Part shown: positions 10,163 to 19,139 of the stretch, piece by piece | Numbering within the stretch: position 1 is the stretch's first letter | Layout: each line of letters begins with the position of its first letter | NCBI RefSeq assembly: GCF_011634775.1 | Contig: NZ_JAALXT010000003.1 | Location: forward strand, 310,001 to 374,000 | Origin: Thalassoroseus pseudoceratinae | GTDB lineage: Bacteria; Planctomycetota; Planctomycetia; Planctomycetales; Planctomycetaceae | DNA: 64,000 bases | Direction: 5' to 3' | Notes under the pieces: model-generated | Told to the model about the DNA's origin: nothing | The model's input: only the letters and a program-made list of their open reading frames with translations | Databases searched by the model: none | Translations under genes and position numbers: made by a program

Positions 10163-10699
10163 GTGAATCCGCTTGATGAACTCAATCAACTTACGGCTCT
10201 ATTCCCTAGCGAAGAACCATTGATCGCCAAAGCGGAGCACGTGGCGGGAGCATTGGTGCCAGAACCGTATCAGCAGTTGTTGGTGCACAATTCTCACATG
10301 ACCGTCAGCATGGAGCGGCATCACCAATCGGAAGTTGATGTGAAGGTGTTGGAGCAACGCTTTATCGAAGACATCTACGTTCGCAAGATTTTGTTGTTGA
10401 AAACCGGGACGGACAAAGTCGTTCAGTTCGGAATCGTGCGATTCGATTTCCAATACGTCACTGACGCGGTGCGAGATGAGATTCTCTCTGGAGAGATACC
10501 GCTCGGACGAGCGTTGATCAATCATAACGTGCTCCGCCATATCGATTTAGGAGCCGTTCTCCGGATCACACCCGGACCCGAATTGGCGAGGTTGATGTCA
10601 ACCTCTACGGATCAAATCACCTACGGACGGCTTGCAACGATCTTCTGCAATCAGCAGCCAGCCGTAGATTTGTTGGAAATTTCCGCACCGCTCGCCTAG
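10163..10699 (+). CDS. Chorismate lyase-like (UbiC/DUF98) protein
   Basis: 178 residues from a GTG at 10163, preceded by GAGGTGG; TTG at 10160 is the neighbouring alternative. The sequence follows the chorismate pyruvate-lyase pattern: an arginine in IYVRKILLL (R74) at the place of the UbiC substrate arginine (LREILL), the GEIPLGRALINHNVLRHIDL segment matching PLGR.L....LTR..IE, a YGR turn, and a glutamate near the C-terminus in LLEISAP (E172) at the place of the UbiC catalytic glutamate. The predicted reaction is chorismate to 4-hydroxybenzoate plus pyruvate. No ubiquinone genes are nearby, and the next gene is halogenase-like, which points to a specialised aromatic product. Family assignment is by eye. 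Confidence 0.65.
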   Translation: MNPLDELNQLTALFPSEEPLIAKAEHVAGALVPEPYQQLLVHNSHMTVSMERHHQSEVDVKVLEQRFIEDIYVRKILLLKTGTDKVVQFGIVRFDFQYVTDAVRDEILSGEIPLGRALINHNVLRHIDLGAVLRITPGPELARLMSTSTDQITYGRLATIFCNQQPAVDLLEISAPLA

Positions 10700-10762
10700 A
10701 AATCATCGTTGTAGCATCTTGCCGTTAGACGCCCGCCCCCGACTCTCCAGCCAGACACAAAA

Positions 10763-12013
10763 ATGATTCAAACCACACCCACGACGAAGACTCGTCCGCA
10801 GCCGAACTTGGAAAATTCCTACGACGTCGTGGTGATCGGTGGGGGCCCCGCCGGTTCTACCGTGGCCGCGTTGGTTGCCGAACAAGGCCGATCAGTGCTG
10901 CTATTGGAACGCACCGCGGTGCCGCGATTTCACGTCGGTGAGTCACTGATTCCCGAAACCTACTGGCCGTTGGAACGGTTGGGATTGCTGGATCGAATGC
11001 GGGAGAGTGCATTCCCCAAGAAGTTTAGTGTTCAGTTCGTCAGCGAAGGTCACAAGGAATCTGCCCCGTTCTATTTCGATGAGCACAATCCGCATGAGTC
11101 GTCGGTGACTTGGCAGGTCGAACGCGGAATCTTCGACGAAATGCTGATTGACAGAGCCGTTGAACTCGGCGCGAGTTGCCGGACCGACGCCCAGGTTTTG
11201 GATGTCATGTTCACCGAAGACCGCGCCAAAGGTGTGCGTGTGAAAACCGAGGATGGAACCCGCGACATCGCATGCCAAGTCGTGATTGACGCTTCGGGGC
11301 AGTCGGCGTTTCTGGCCTCCCGTTTGAACTTGCGAGTGCCCGATCCCAAGTTGCGAATGGCCACCATCTGGACCTACTACGAGAACGCGATCCGTGGCAA
11401 GGGGAAAGACGAGGGGGCCACGCTCATTTTGCAGACACCGGGCAAGAAATCTTGGTTCTGGTATATTCCCCTGCCCGACAACATTGTGAGCATTGGTTGC
11501 ACGGGAACGTTGGATTACATGTTTGGCGACAAACTTCCTGCTGCCGATGTCTACGAGCGGGAACTCAAACGGTGTCCGGCATTGCAACGTCGACTGGAAC
11601 CCGCTCAACGTGTCGCCGACCACTTCACCACCAAAGACTTTTCTTACACGACTAGCAAATCCGCGGGATCGGGGTGGTTGCTTGTCGGCGACGCTGGTGG
11701 TTTTATTGATCCTGTATATTCGTCGGGCGTTTTTCTGGCATTGAAGTCGGGGTGGATGGCCGCCGACGCGATCGCTGCAGCGTTTAAAACTAACGACTTC
11801 TCTGAGACGACATTAGGGAGCTGGGTCCCTGAGTATCGTGCGGGAGTCAGCCGTTTCCGGAAGTTGGTATACGCGTTCTACTCAACCGAATTTAGTTTCG
11901 GTTCCTTCCTGAAACAGCATCCGGAATATCACTCGGCGGTTGTGGACATTTTGATCGGAAATGTCTTCAAGCCCGAACTCGACGAGATGTTCGAAGCGAT
12001 GGGAACTCCTTAG
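10763..12013 (+). CDS. Flavin-dependent halogenase-like oxidoreductase
   Basis: 416 residues. The N-terminal FAD-binding motif GGGPAG (G26, G28, G31) is followed by FHVGESLIPETYWPLERLGL, typical of the tryptophan/phenol halogenase-like flavoprotein group. The sequence WFWYIP at 231-236 fits the WxWxIP halogenase signature, and a lysine pair (K86-K87, FPKKF) lies in the region of the halogenase active-site lysine. GDAGGFIDPVYSSGVFLALKSG is the second FAD motif. Geranylgeranyl-reductase-like proteins share parts of this pattern, so halogenation is inferred, not shown. A separate flavin reductase would be needed and is not in the window. It follows the chorismate-lyase-like gene by 63 bp on the same strand. 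Confidence 0.7.
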   Translation: MIQTTPTTKTRPQPNLENSYDVVVIGGGPAGSTVAALVAEQGRSVLLLERTAVPRFHVGESLIPETYWPLERLGLLDRMRESAFPKKFSVQFVSEGHKESAPFYFDEHNPHESSVTWQVERGIFDEMLIDRAVELGASCRTDAQVLDVMFTEDRAKGVRVKTEDGTRDIACQVVIDASGQSAFLASRLNLRVPDPKLRMATIWTYYENAIRGKGKDEGATLILQTPGKKSWFWYIPLPDNIVSIGCTGTLDYMFGDKLPAADVYERELKRCPALQRRLEPAQRVADHFTTKDFSYTTSKSAGSGWLLVGDAGGFIDPVYSSGVFLALKSGWMAADAIAAAFKTNDFSETTLGSWVPEYRAGVSRFRKLVYAFYSTEFSFGSFLKQHPEYHSAVVDILIGNVFKPELDEMFEAMGTP

Positions 12014-12103
12014 TCTTAAGCACCGTCTCTGCTACCGACTCAAGGCGTTCGCACCTGCGCGATGACAACACGCGATTTGCGATACGTGTCGAACTTGCGA
12101 TCG

Positions 12104-12742
12104 CTAGTTGAGTGTGAGCTTCCGCGCTGTGAATGCTTCGGCGTAGTTGCTGACACATTCTAGCCCACGTAGTCGATGGACGGCGTCAAAGGTTTCCCGC
12201 GTAAACCAGTTCTTGCTCCGCTGCGTCGCGAAATGATGCATCAGAAGATCAACCTTCCGCTGGCAAACATCTGCTTCCAACGGAACATACATATTCGGAT
12301 GCCCCAAGTCGCCTTCAAATTTGGGAATTTCGTACTCGAGAATGGCGTGGTTCCGAAAGGTGCACCACGTAAGGTCTGCTAGCACGCGATGATCTTGGTG
12401 CGCATCTTCCTTTCGATGGGTAAACACAACATCCGGCTGAATTACTTTCGACAACGAGTGAAAGAAATCCTTGATTGCTTCGCCTTCGTAGGGGAAGTAA
12501 CTGTCGCGAAAGCCCTTCACGATCACTTCCCGTTCGTGACACCCTTCCAGGAAATCATTGGCCGAGGCAGTCGCTTCGTCGACGCGAGTTTGTTCGCCGC
12601 TAAACACCACCCAACAGACTTTGAGACCCGGGTTTTCCGCGATCAACTTCAGCAGCGTGCCACCGCAACCGATTTCGATGTCGTCGGAGTGTGCCCCGAG
12701 ACATAAGACTGTCTTGAGGTTCCGAAGCTGCAACGGAATCAT
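12104..12742 (-). CDS. PIG-L/LmbE-family deacetylase
   Basis: 212 residues. The zinc-site motif appears as AHSDDIEIGCGG (residues 17-28; family consensus AHPDDE) and again as DAHQDHR, the second histidine pair. PIG-L enzymes remove acetyl groups from N-acetyl sugars or related conjugates in the cytoplasm. The usual glutamate after DD is isoleucine here, with a glutamate one position on. Its ATG overlaps the stop of the nucleotidyltransferase gene (ATGA), and it is the last gene of the CDP-sugar operon, so its substrate is probably a nucleotide-sugar or lipid-linked sugar of that pathway. Confidence 0.8.
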   Translation of the reverse strand: MIPLQLRNLKTVLCLGAHSDDIEIGCGGTLLKLIAENPGLKVCWVVFSGEQTRVDEATASANDFLEGCHEREVIVKGFRDSYFPYEGEAIKDFFHSLSKVIQPDVVFTHRKEDAHQDHRVLADLTWCTFRNHAILEYEIPKFEGDLGHPNMYVPLEADVCQRKVDLLMHHFATQRSKNWFTRETFDAVHRLRGLECVSNYAEAFTARKLTLN

Positions 12743-13671
12743 GAGTCCTCTCCCGTGTGAACTTGATCGTTGCTAGAACTGTGCACAGGCTCCGTCTGAG
12801 AACCCATGATTTCCCGGCTGATTCCCTCAACATCGGACATCAATCGACTCTCGACATCAATCGGCACCACTTGGTTTCCTGGGTTTGCTCCACGATCGGA
12901 CCGCTTCCAGACTTCCCAAGGAGCTTCGCCGGATGCGTACATATCATCCAATTGCTGTTTCTCTTTGAATGTATCCATACAGCCAAAGAAACCTTCGTAT
13001 TGTTTGGCGAATAGTTTTCGATCTGCGATCAGCCGTTGGAATGGCTCCGAGACGAGTTCCTCACCTTCATGGAGATAGTCGAAGATCTCGTGTTGTAGCA
13101 CGAAGAATCCTGCGTTGATCCATGAATTTCCAGCCGTCATGCTTTCAATCGAAGTCACGCAGGAATCTTGCTGACATTGAATCGTGTGAAAGCTCTGCAT
13201 CGGCTTGATCGCCAGGCATGTTGCCAACGCGTTCTGTTGGTGATGCAAGTCAATCAATTCAGGCAGGGGGGCATCGGAAAGGCCATCCGCGTAGTTGGCT
13301 AGGAACGTGTCTTCCCCATCAAGATAAGGACGAACCGCACGGAGTCGCTCACCAATGTTGGCCTGCGTTCCCGTATCGACAAAGGTGATTGTCCAGTCAT
13401 GCGTGTCGCTCGCCAGCAGATCAACTTGGCCACCACCGGAGAGTACAAAGTCATTGGAAACGCACTCGTCATAGTTCAAGAAGTACTTCTTGATGACATC
13501 CGCTTTCCAACCCAAGCAAAGGATAAAATCCTTATGGCCGAAATGAGCATAGTATTTCATGATGTGCCACAGAATCGGACGATAACCGATCGGCACCATA
13601 GGCTTCGGCACAGACTCTGAGTACTCGCGAAGTCGCATTCCGAATCCGCCGCAAAACAATACGACTTTCAT
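12739..13671 (-). CDS. rfbF: Glucose-1-phosphate cytidylyltransferase-like enzyme
   Basis: 310 residues. The N-terminus (CGGFGMRLREYSESVPKPMVPIG, then PILWHIMKYYAHFGHKDFILCLGWKADVIKKYF) closely follows glucose-1-phosphate cytidylyltransferases, which make CDP-glucose from CTP and glucose 1-phosphate. WINAGFFVLQ and the closing WEVWKR segment also fit. The usual GG.GTRL loop reads GGFGMRL. CDP-glucose is the substrate of the 4,6-dehydratase encoded by the first gene of the same operon. A non-homologous tail of about 45 residues follows. The stop overlaps the next gene by 4 bp. Confidence 0.8.
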   Translation of the reverse strand: MKVVLFCGGFGMRLREYSESVPKPMVPIGYRPILWHIMKYYAHFGHKDFILCLGWKADVIKKYFLNYDECVSNDFVLSGGGQVDLLASDTHDWTITFVDTGTQANIGERLRAVRPYLDGEDTFLANYADGLSDAPLPELIDLHHQQNALATCLAIKPMQSFHTIQCQQDSCVTSIESMTAGNSWINAGFFVLQHEIFDYLHEGEELVSEPFQRLIADRKLFAKQYEGFFGCMDTFKEKQQLDDMYASGEAPWEVWKRSDRGANPGNQVVPIDVESRLMSDVEGISREIMGSQTEPVHSSSNDQVHTGEDS

Positions 13672-13833
13672 GAATATTCTCTCCGTTGTGAAACTAGGGG
13701 ATAGTCGGTCGGTTCACCTCGGTCAACGAAAGTTTGAAGACCAAGTCCAGAGCGATTCTGTTCTGCCGACTACAAACGAGGTCTGATTGAAGCCGGCGAA
13801 CCTTTGATGTCTGTACACTGCGGAATCCTGAGT

Positions 13834-15147
13834 CTAAAAGACTTCCAACTCAGGAATTGCCACAATGAACTTCGCTCCCCACTCTCGTGTATAATCGAGT
13901 TGAGAAGTGATTTCCGCTCGTAGGTTCCAAGGCAGAATGAAGATATAATCTGGTCGTGTCTGTTCGATTCGATCGATGTCAAAGATCGGAATGTGCGACC
14001 CTGGTAGAAATCGCCCATGCTTGTATGGGTTGCGATCGACCACGTAGTCCAAGAAGTCTTCCCGAATTCCGCAGTAGTTGAGGAGCGTGTTGCCTTTACC
14101 TGGCGCACCGTAGCCCGCGATCTGCTTGCCTTCACGTTTCAGGCGAATCAGAAGGTCCAAGAGATCATGCTTGGTTTTCTCGACCCGTTGCGAGTACGAG
14201 GTGTACGTCTTTAGGTCGGTAAAACCTCGTTCATCTTCGTATTGCAGCATTCGCTCAACAGCCGGTGAGATCGGCTTGGTACTATCCTCGGTGTGGCGAG
14301 CATAGATTCGAATCGAACCGCCGTGTGACGGAAGTTCTTCGACGTCGTACAATGCTAGTCCGTGATGGGCAAAAATCTTGCGGACGACATGAAACGACAA
14401 GTAGGAATAGTGTTCCTGATAGAATCCATCAAAGTGATTCTGTTCGATGATGTTTACCAGATGCGGAAACTCCATCGTAATCGTGCCACGTTCGCTGAGG
14501 ATAATCTTCATACCGCCAACGAAGTCGTTGATATCCGGGACATGTGCTAGCACATTGTTCCCTAGAAGAAGATCGGGCCGGATTCCCTCCTTCGCAAACT
14601 GGCGAGCGACTTCAACACCGAAATACTCGACCCGTGTTGGAATTCCCCGTTCCTCGGCAACGGCCGCCACATTCGGAGCGGGTTCGATACCGAGACAAGG
14701 AATGTGTCGTTCGACGAAGTTCCGTAAGAGGTAACCATCGTTGCTGGCGAGTTCGACCACGAGACTATCCCGCGTCAACCCAAGTCGGGGGACAATCATA
14801 TCCGTGTAGGCTGTGGCATGTTTGAGCCAGGAATCCGAATACGATGAGAAATAGGCATACTCTTGGCCAAAAATCTCTTCGCCGCTGACGTATGCTTCGA
14901 CCTGGACCAACAGACATTTGTCACAGACGAATGCGTGCAACGGGTAGAATGATTCAGCGGCGTTAAGTTGGTCCGCGGTCAGAAACGTTTCGCAAAGAGG
15001 AGACATTCCTAGGTCGACAACAGATTGTGTCAGCGGGTGCCGACAGAATCGACAATGATGTGCCGGAGCCGCCGGTAGGTTCGCACATGCCGCGTCGTTG
15101 CTAGCGGAGTTCTTAACATCGTTCAGATTACAGACAGCTTGAATCAT
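13834..15147 (-). CDS. Sugar C-methyltransferase family protein
   Basis: 437 residues from the ATG at 15147. Three parts are visible: an N-terminal zinc-binding module (HHCRFCRHPLTQSVVDLG...CDKCLLVQ), a SAM-binding Rossmann core (VVELASNDGYLLRNFV, later LLGNNVLAHVPDINDFV) and the C-terminal domain with GYGAPGKGNTLLNYCGI. This is the arrangement of NovU/TylCIII/EryBIII-type enzymes that methylate carbon 3 of 4-keto-6-deoxy nucleotide sugars. In this operon the expected acceptor is CDP-4-keto-6-deoxyglucose. A 162-bp gap separates it from the cytidylyltransferase gene; no hairpin is seen there, so read-through is likely. Confidence 0.8.
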   Translation of the reverse strand: MIQAVCNLNDVKNSASNDAACANLPAAPAHHCRFCRHPLTQSVVDLGMSPLCETFLTADQLNAAESFYPLHAFVCDKCLLVQVEAYVSGEEIFGQEYAYFSSYSDSWLKHATAYTDMIVPRLGLTRDSLVVELASNDGYLLRNFVERHIPCLGIEPAPNVAAVAEERGIPTRVEYFGVEVARQFAKEGIRPDLLLGNNVLAHVPDINDFVGGMKIILSERGTITMEFPHLVNIIEQNHFDGFYQEHYSYLSFHVVRKIFAHHGLALYDVEELPSHGGSIRIYARHTEDSTKPISPAVERMLQYEDERGFTDLKTYTSYSQRVEKTKHDLLDLLIRLKREGKQIAGYGAPGKGNTLLNYCGIREDFLDYVVDRNPYKHGRFLPGSHIPIFDIDRIEQTRPDYIFILPWNLRAEITSQLDYTREWGAKFIVAIPELEVF

Positions 15148-15234
15148 AGTATGCAAACCCAGGTTGGTGGCGAATTCGGATTTCTGAAATTGTGGTGCTG
15201 GAACGGACGTTCGGGATAGGTGGATAAACGACTG

Positions 15235-16569
15235 CTAGTTATACTTCCGGTACACAGACGCTGTCGGGCGATCGACATAGTTTTCAACGCCGTTTTCAAG
15301 AGCTTCGCGATAGATTGGGAGAGCCCCCTCGACGGCATCGATTGTTCGCTGAACGTCGGAATCGGAATGCGAGTAACTGATGATGAACGATGGCCCAAGA
15401 ATCCCACGCTTGATGATCTCTTGCATAAATAATGCCCGGAACCATTGGCTAGGGCGTTGTTGCGAGTCCAGCGTGTGATAGACCAACGCACATGGTCGTC
15501 CATGAATTTGCACGTACTTGGATAGACCAAAGTCACGAATGACGTTGTCGAGTCCTTCCTTGAGCTTTCGACCTTGTTCGTACAACGTTTCAATAACAGG
15601 TTCCGTTCGGTAGGTCTGAATCGTTGCTAGTGCAGCGGCTAAGGCGTGCGTTTCCGCTCCATGAGTGGTCGACAACAAGAAAACTCGCTCTCGATCATGA
15701 TGCAATCCGCCCAGTTCCATGAGCTCGCGTTTCCCAGTCAAGGCTGATACTGAGAATCCATTCGCTAACGCTTTGCCCCAACAACTAAGATCAGGAATGA
15801 TCTGATACTCTCGCTGACCACCGCCGATGTTCCAGCGGAACCCGGTGATCATCTCATCAAGAATGAACACTGTTCCATTTTCCACACAGAGTTCCTGAAC
15901 CTGATGAAGAAACGCATCCTGGGGATCTTCGTACTTCGCTGGCTCAAGGATAACAGCAGCGATCTGGTCTTGGTGGTTCGCGAAGAGTTGCCGAACGCTT
16001 TCAAGATCGTTGTACCGAAAACTTAACGACAACTCCTGGTGCTCTGCGGGGATGCCGGCATCCATCGGTGTTTGGCCGATGAACCAATCGTTTGTCGCAA
16101 AGAACGGATGGTCGGAACAATAGGCGATGTGACTTCGCCCGGTGTGGGCTCTAGCGAGTTTCAGGGCCGCGGACGTGACATCCGATCCGTCCTTCGCGAA
16201 CTTCACCATGTCTGCGCCCGTGATGACGCTTAACAATTCCTCAGCCACCTCGAATTCGAGAGGTGACGGTCGACTGAAGTTGCACCCGCGTTCGAGTTCG
16301 GCACGTGCAGCATCGACGACCTTCGGAAACGCATGCCCCAAGGTGACCGCTCGACATCCCATGCCATATTCGATGTATTCGTTGCCATCGAGGTCAAAGA
16401 CATGACAGCCTTGGCCATGCGAGATGAATCCCGGTGATAGCGTGGGGAACTGATCGTCACCTTTTGCGTAGGTGTGAGCGCCACCAGGCACTAGCTGGTG
16501 ACTTCTCTGTTGCAATTGCTTCGAAAGCTCAAAATTCGTTCGAAGTGATTGGTCTTGAAGTTGTGACAC
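15235..16569 (-). CDS. Class III aminotransferase (GSA aminomutase-like)
   Basis: 444 residues from a GTG at 16569, chosen because AGGA lies 8 nt upstream; a TTG at 16590 (451 residues) is the alternative, and an in-frame stop lies just before it. The fold-type I PLP enzyme shows LVPGGAHTYAKGD, DGSDVTSAALKLARAHTGR, the pyridine-binding aspartate in ILDEMITGFRW and the PLP lysine in CWGKALANGF. It resembles glutamate-1-semialdehyde aminomutases but sits between sugar-modifying genes. The likely role is amination or rearrangement in nucleotide-sugar or glycan-decoration chemistry. Sugar aminotransferases are usually of the DegT class, so this family is unexpected here. A housekeeping HemL role cannot be excluded but is unlikely from the context. 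Confidence 0.75.
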   Translation of the reverse strand: MSQLQDQSLRTNFELSKQLQQRSHQLVPGGAHTYAKGDDQFPTLSPGFISHGQGCHVFDLDGNEYIEYGMGCRAVTLGHAFPKVVDAARAELERGCNFSRPSPLEFEVAEELLSVITGADMVKFAKDGSDVTSAALKLARAHTGRSHIAYCSDHPFFATNDWFIGQTPMDAGIPAEHQELSLSFRYNDLESVRQLFANHQDQIAAVILEPAKYEDPQDAFLHQVQELCVENGTVFILDEMITGFRWNIGGGQREYQIIPDLSCWGKALANGFSVSALTGKRELMELGGLHHDRERVFLLSTTHGAETHALAAALATIQTYRTEPVIETLYEQGRKLKEGLDNVIRDFGLSKYVQIHGRPCALVYHTLDSQQRPSQWFRALFMQEIIKRGILGPSFIISYSHSDSDVQRTIDAVEGALPIYREALENGVENYVDRPTASVYRKYN

Positions 16570-16654
16570 AGCAATGTTCCTAGTACTCAAGGTCGACTAG
16601 CGCTTTTCAAACTCATGCCCGAGGGGATCGACATCTGATCGCATGGTTCGTAAC

Positions 16655-17836
16655 TTAAATCGTAGCCTTTGCATCTACGAGTGGGGTGCTATCGTGCTGC
16701 TTTCGGGCCTTGATGCCACGTTCTTCGAGCAGCCGTCCTTGGGATGCGACAAACGCTTGCTCGTATTCTTCGATTTGCGCGAGGCTAACGTCTCGCATGC
16801 TGGATGGACCTTCGAACCAAGCTTTGTACCACTGTGCGGTTTTCTGCAAAGTTTCCTGGACGGTCCAACATGGTTTCCACGGCAAACGCCACATCGCTTT
16901 GTCGATTGCAAGGTGTAGCAAGGTCGCCTCTCGCAATTGATCAGGATGACTCACGTCACGCCAAGAGCCGGTTCCCCATTCTTCCAGAAATGTTTCAACA
17001 ACACCGCGGACGCTCAACTCATTTCCAGGAAGTGGGCCGATGTTCCAGCCGTCGCATAGAGTTGTGTCGTTTGTTTGGAGCAGTCGCTGGACCAGCGTCA
17101 AATAGCCGCTCAAGGCTTGCAGCACATGTTGCCAGGGGCGATATGCATGCGGATTGCGAAGCTCGACAGGTTGTGAGTTTTCCAGAGACTTCACGAGGTC
17201 AACAATTAGTGCATCACTTGTCCAATCGCCACCGCCGATCACGTTGCCGGCACGAGCGGAAGCGAGCTTGACGCCGTGTTGATTCAAGCGTTCGGGAGCA
17301 AAGAATGAGTGACGATACGATCGCACCACAATTTCAGCGGCTCCTTTGCTGCCACCGTAGGGATCGTGGTCTCCGAAGGCGTCGGTCTCACGATACCCCC
17401 AGAGCTGCTCCACATTCTCGTAGCATTTGTCACTCGTAATGCAGAGAGCAACACATGGACGCTTTAGCTCTCGCACCGCATCGAGAACACTTGCGGTACC
17501 AACTGCATTGATATCGAAAGTCTCACGTGGAATCCGATAGCTTTCGCGAACTACGGTTTGAGCCGCAAGATGCAACACAATGTCTGGTTGCGTTTCCTGC
17601 ATCGCATTGTTGAGCGTTTCAAAATCGCGAATGTCGGCTTCGTAGTTCTTGACGAGCACATCATACACATTGGCTACATGGTAGTGACTTGGATTCGTTG
17701 GAGGGGCGAGCGCGTATCCAACAACTTCGGCCCCGAGTCGATTCAACCACAGACAGAGCCATGATCCTTTGAATCCGGTGTGACCTGTCACGAAGACTTT
17801 ACGACCGTTGAATACGCCGTCGAATGGCATTTCCAT
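16655..17836 (-). CDS. rfbG: CDP-glucose 4,6-dehydratase
   Basis: 393 residues, a short-chain dehydrogenase of the extended class. It has the NAD loop GHTGFKGSW, the catalytic threonine/serine region in CITSDKCYENVE (where TSDK replaces the usual TTDK-type triad) and YGGSKGAAE supplying Tyr and Lys. RAGNVIGGGDW and RPWQHVLQALSGYL are hallmark segments of CDP-glucose 4,6-dehydratases. The product is CDP-4-keto-6-deoxyglucose. It is the first gene of a minus-strand operon; the ATG at 17836 has GGGA upstream. The 15-bp motif at 17891-17905 lies 55 bp before it. Confidence 0.9.
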   Translation of the reverse strand: MEMPFDGVFNGRKVFVTGHTGFKGSWLCLWLNRLGAEVVGYALAPPTNPSHYHVANVYDVLVKNYEADIRDFETLNNAMQETQPDIVLHLAAQTVVRESYRIPRETFDINAVGTASVLDAVRELKRPCVALCITSDKCYENVEQLWGYRETDAFGDHDPYGGSKGAAEIVVRSYRHSFFAPERLNQHGVKLASARAGNVIGGGDWTSDALIVDLVKSLENSQPVELRNPHAYRPWQHVLQALSGYLTLVQRLLQTNDTTLCDGWNIGPLPGNELSVRGVVETFLEEWGTGSWRDVSHPDQLREATLLHLAIDKAMWRLPWKPCWTVQETLQKTAQWYKAWFEGPSSMRDVSLAQIEEYEQAFVASQGRLLEERGIKARKQHDSTPLVDAKATI

Positions 17837-18125
17837 GAGATTTCATCCCAGTGAATCAATGCGTGGTTTGTTGCGAAGGGGAACTAGAAAAACATAGGTT
17901 ACGAATGGTCGGCAGCTGTATGTATATTCTGAGAAACATCGAGATTTCTAAAAAACCACTGCGGCATTGAACGCGTTTCGACTACGGAACACTCGCGGTG
18001 GCTCGAGTTCATTGAGCGACAGGCTGATGTGGAGTTAACTTTGATAGTCACGAAAAGAACCAGTGTTTAGACGTGTTCCGAAGCACGCAAACCTCCGCGG
18101 GAGCAGATCGCAGTTGCGAAATTGC
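17837..18125. other. Intergenic region between two glycan operons
   Basis: 289 bp between the end of the GT2 gene and the start of rfbG, both on the minus strand. It should contain the end of the assembly operon and the promoter of the CDP-sugar operon. The shared 15-bp motif lies here. No convincing hairpin with a T-run was found for the upstream operon. Confidence 0.45.
17891..17905 (-). promoter_or_regulatory. Shared 15-bp upstream motif, copy 1
   Basis: The plus-strand text is AACATAGGTTACGAA (TTCGTAACCTATGTT in the direction of transcription). An identical copy lies at 26500-26514, also upstream of the first gene of a minus-strand glycan operon. This copy ends 55 bp before the rfbG start. 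Whether it is a regulator site or part of a promoter is not known. Confidence 0.5.
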
Positions 18126-19100
18126 TTATCGGCTGTGGCCGAAGATTGGTGTCTTCATCGACGGAGTGTAACGCGATGCTGATCTCACGATTTTCCGCGT
18201 TAGTTTGCGGAGTTGGAAGACGTACCGCATGAGGTGACCATAGCAACGCAATCGGTCCGTTCGACTGAGATCGGCTCTCTGAATCGCCTCGTGATAACCG
18301 CGGAGAATCGCAAATGACGTAGAGTGAGGAGCACTGCCATCGACACCAAAAGTGAACTCGTCGCGGTCGTTGCCCGACGCCATCGAGCCCGAAGCGTCCG
18401 GATGGATGCGTTGAAAGAACATGACTTCGGGAATTTCGATGAACTGACCGCGAATGGCCAACTCCGACATTAAGACCTTTTCTGCCCCGTAGAAAGGACC
18501 TTCCAAGGCCGTTTCCGCGAGGACATCACTTCGGATTAATCCGAACGAGTCTGAACACCACGTCGTTCCCAACAGTACCGCCGCGAATCGGCTGGGAGCA
18601 GAGGCAGAGCAAACGTCGTTGATGGAAAGTCGTGAACCCGTTGCAACCAAGCTATGAGCGTTTTGAGAGTACGGCTCGTTGGAGTGGTGTGCCTCGTCCA
18701 GCTTGTTTCCGGCTTCGTCAATGTGAACAGTGAGGGAGTGACACCAGACGCAATCCGGGTGAGTCTCAAGTGTCTCTGTCATCCGGTCCAAATATGTCGG
18801 CGAACAAAGATCATCGACCGCAGCCCACTTGAAGTATTCCCCACGACTCAAGTGAAAGACTTGGTTGAAATTCCAATTGGCTCCTCGATTGACCTTTTGT
18901 TGATGGTAGTGGATTCGCTCGTCAAGACTTGCATAGTGTTGGCAGATCGACTGAGTTTTGTCCGTCGATGCGTTGTCGGAAATGACAATCTCGAAGTCGC
19001 GAAATGTTTGATTGAGGAGGCAATCTAGGCACTCACGGAGGTACCGCTCACCATTGTAGACGGGTAAACCGATGCTAACTTTGGGGAGGCTAACGCTCAT
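18126..19100 (-). CDS. Family 2 glycosyltransferase
   Basis: 324 residues. The N-terminus is a GT-A nucleotide-sugar binding domain (KVSIGLPVYNGERYLRECLDCLLNQTFRDFEIVISDNASTD) with the VDDL metal-binding aspartates in KWAAVDDLCSPTYLDRM. There is no transmembrane segment. It should add one sugar to the growing lipid-linked repeat unit on the cytoplasmic face. It is the last gene of the seven-gene assembly operon, 39 bp after the WecB-like gene. Donor and acceptor cannot be predicted. Confidence 0.85.
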   Translation of the reverse strand: MSVSLPKVSIGLPVYNGERYLRECLDCLLNQTFRDFEIVISDNASTDKTQSICQHYASLDERIHYHQQKVNRGANWNFNQVFHLSRGEYFKWAAVDDLCSPTYLDRMTETLETHPDCVWCHSLTVHIDEAGNKLDEAHHSNEPYSQNAHSLVATGSRLSINDVCSASAPSRFAAVLLGTTWCSDSFGLIRSDVLAETALEGPFYGAEKVLMSELAIRGQFIEIPEVMFFQRIHPDASGSMASGNDRDEFTFGVDGSAPHSTSFAILRGYHEAIQRADLSRTDRLRCYGHLMRYVFQLRKLTRKIVRSASRYTPSMKTPIFGHSR

Positions 19101-19139
19101 CGCTTTGATTCCAATCTAGCAATGCCGAGTGTTTTAGGC

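Noticed and set aside
15235-16569. Calling the class III aminotransferase hemL
   Set aside because: The fold matches, but it lies inside a sugar-modification operon with no other haem genes, so a housekeeping label is not supported.
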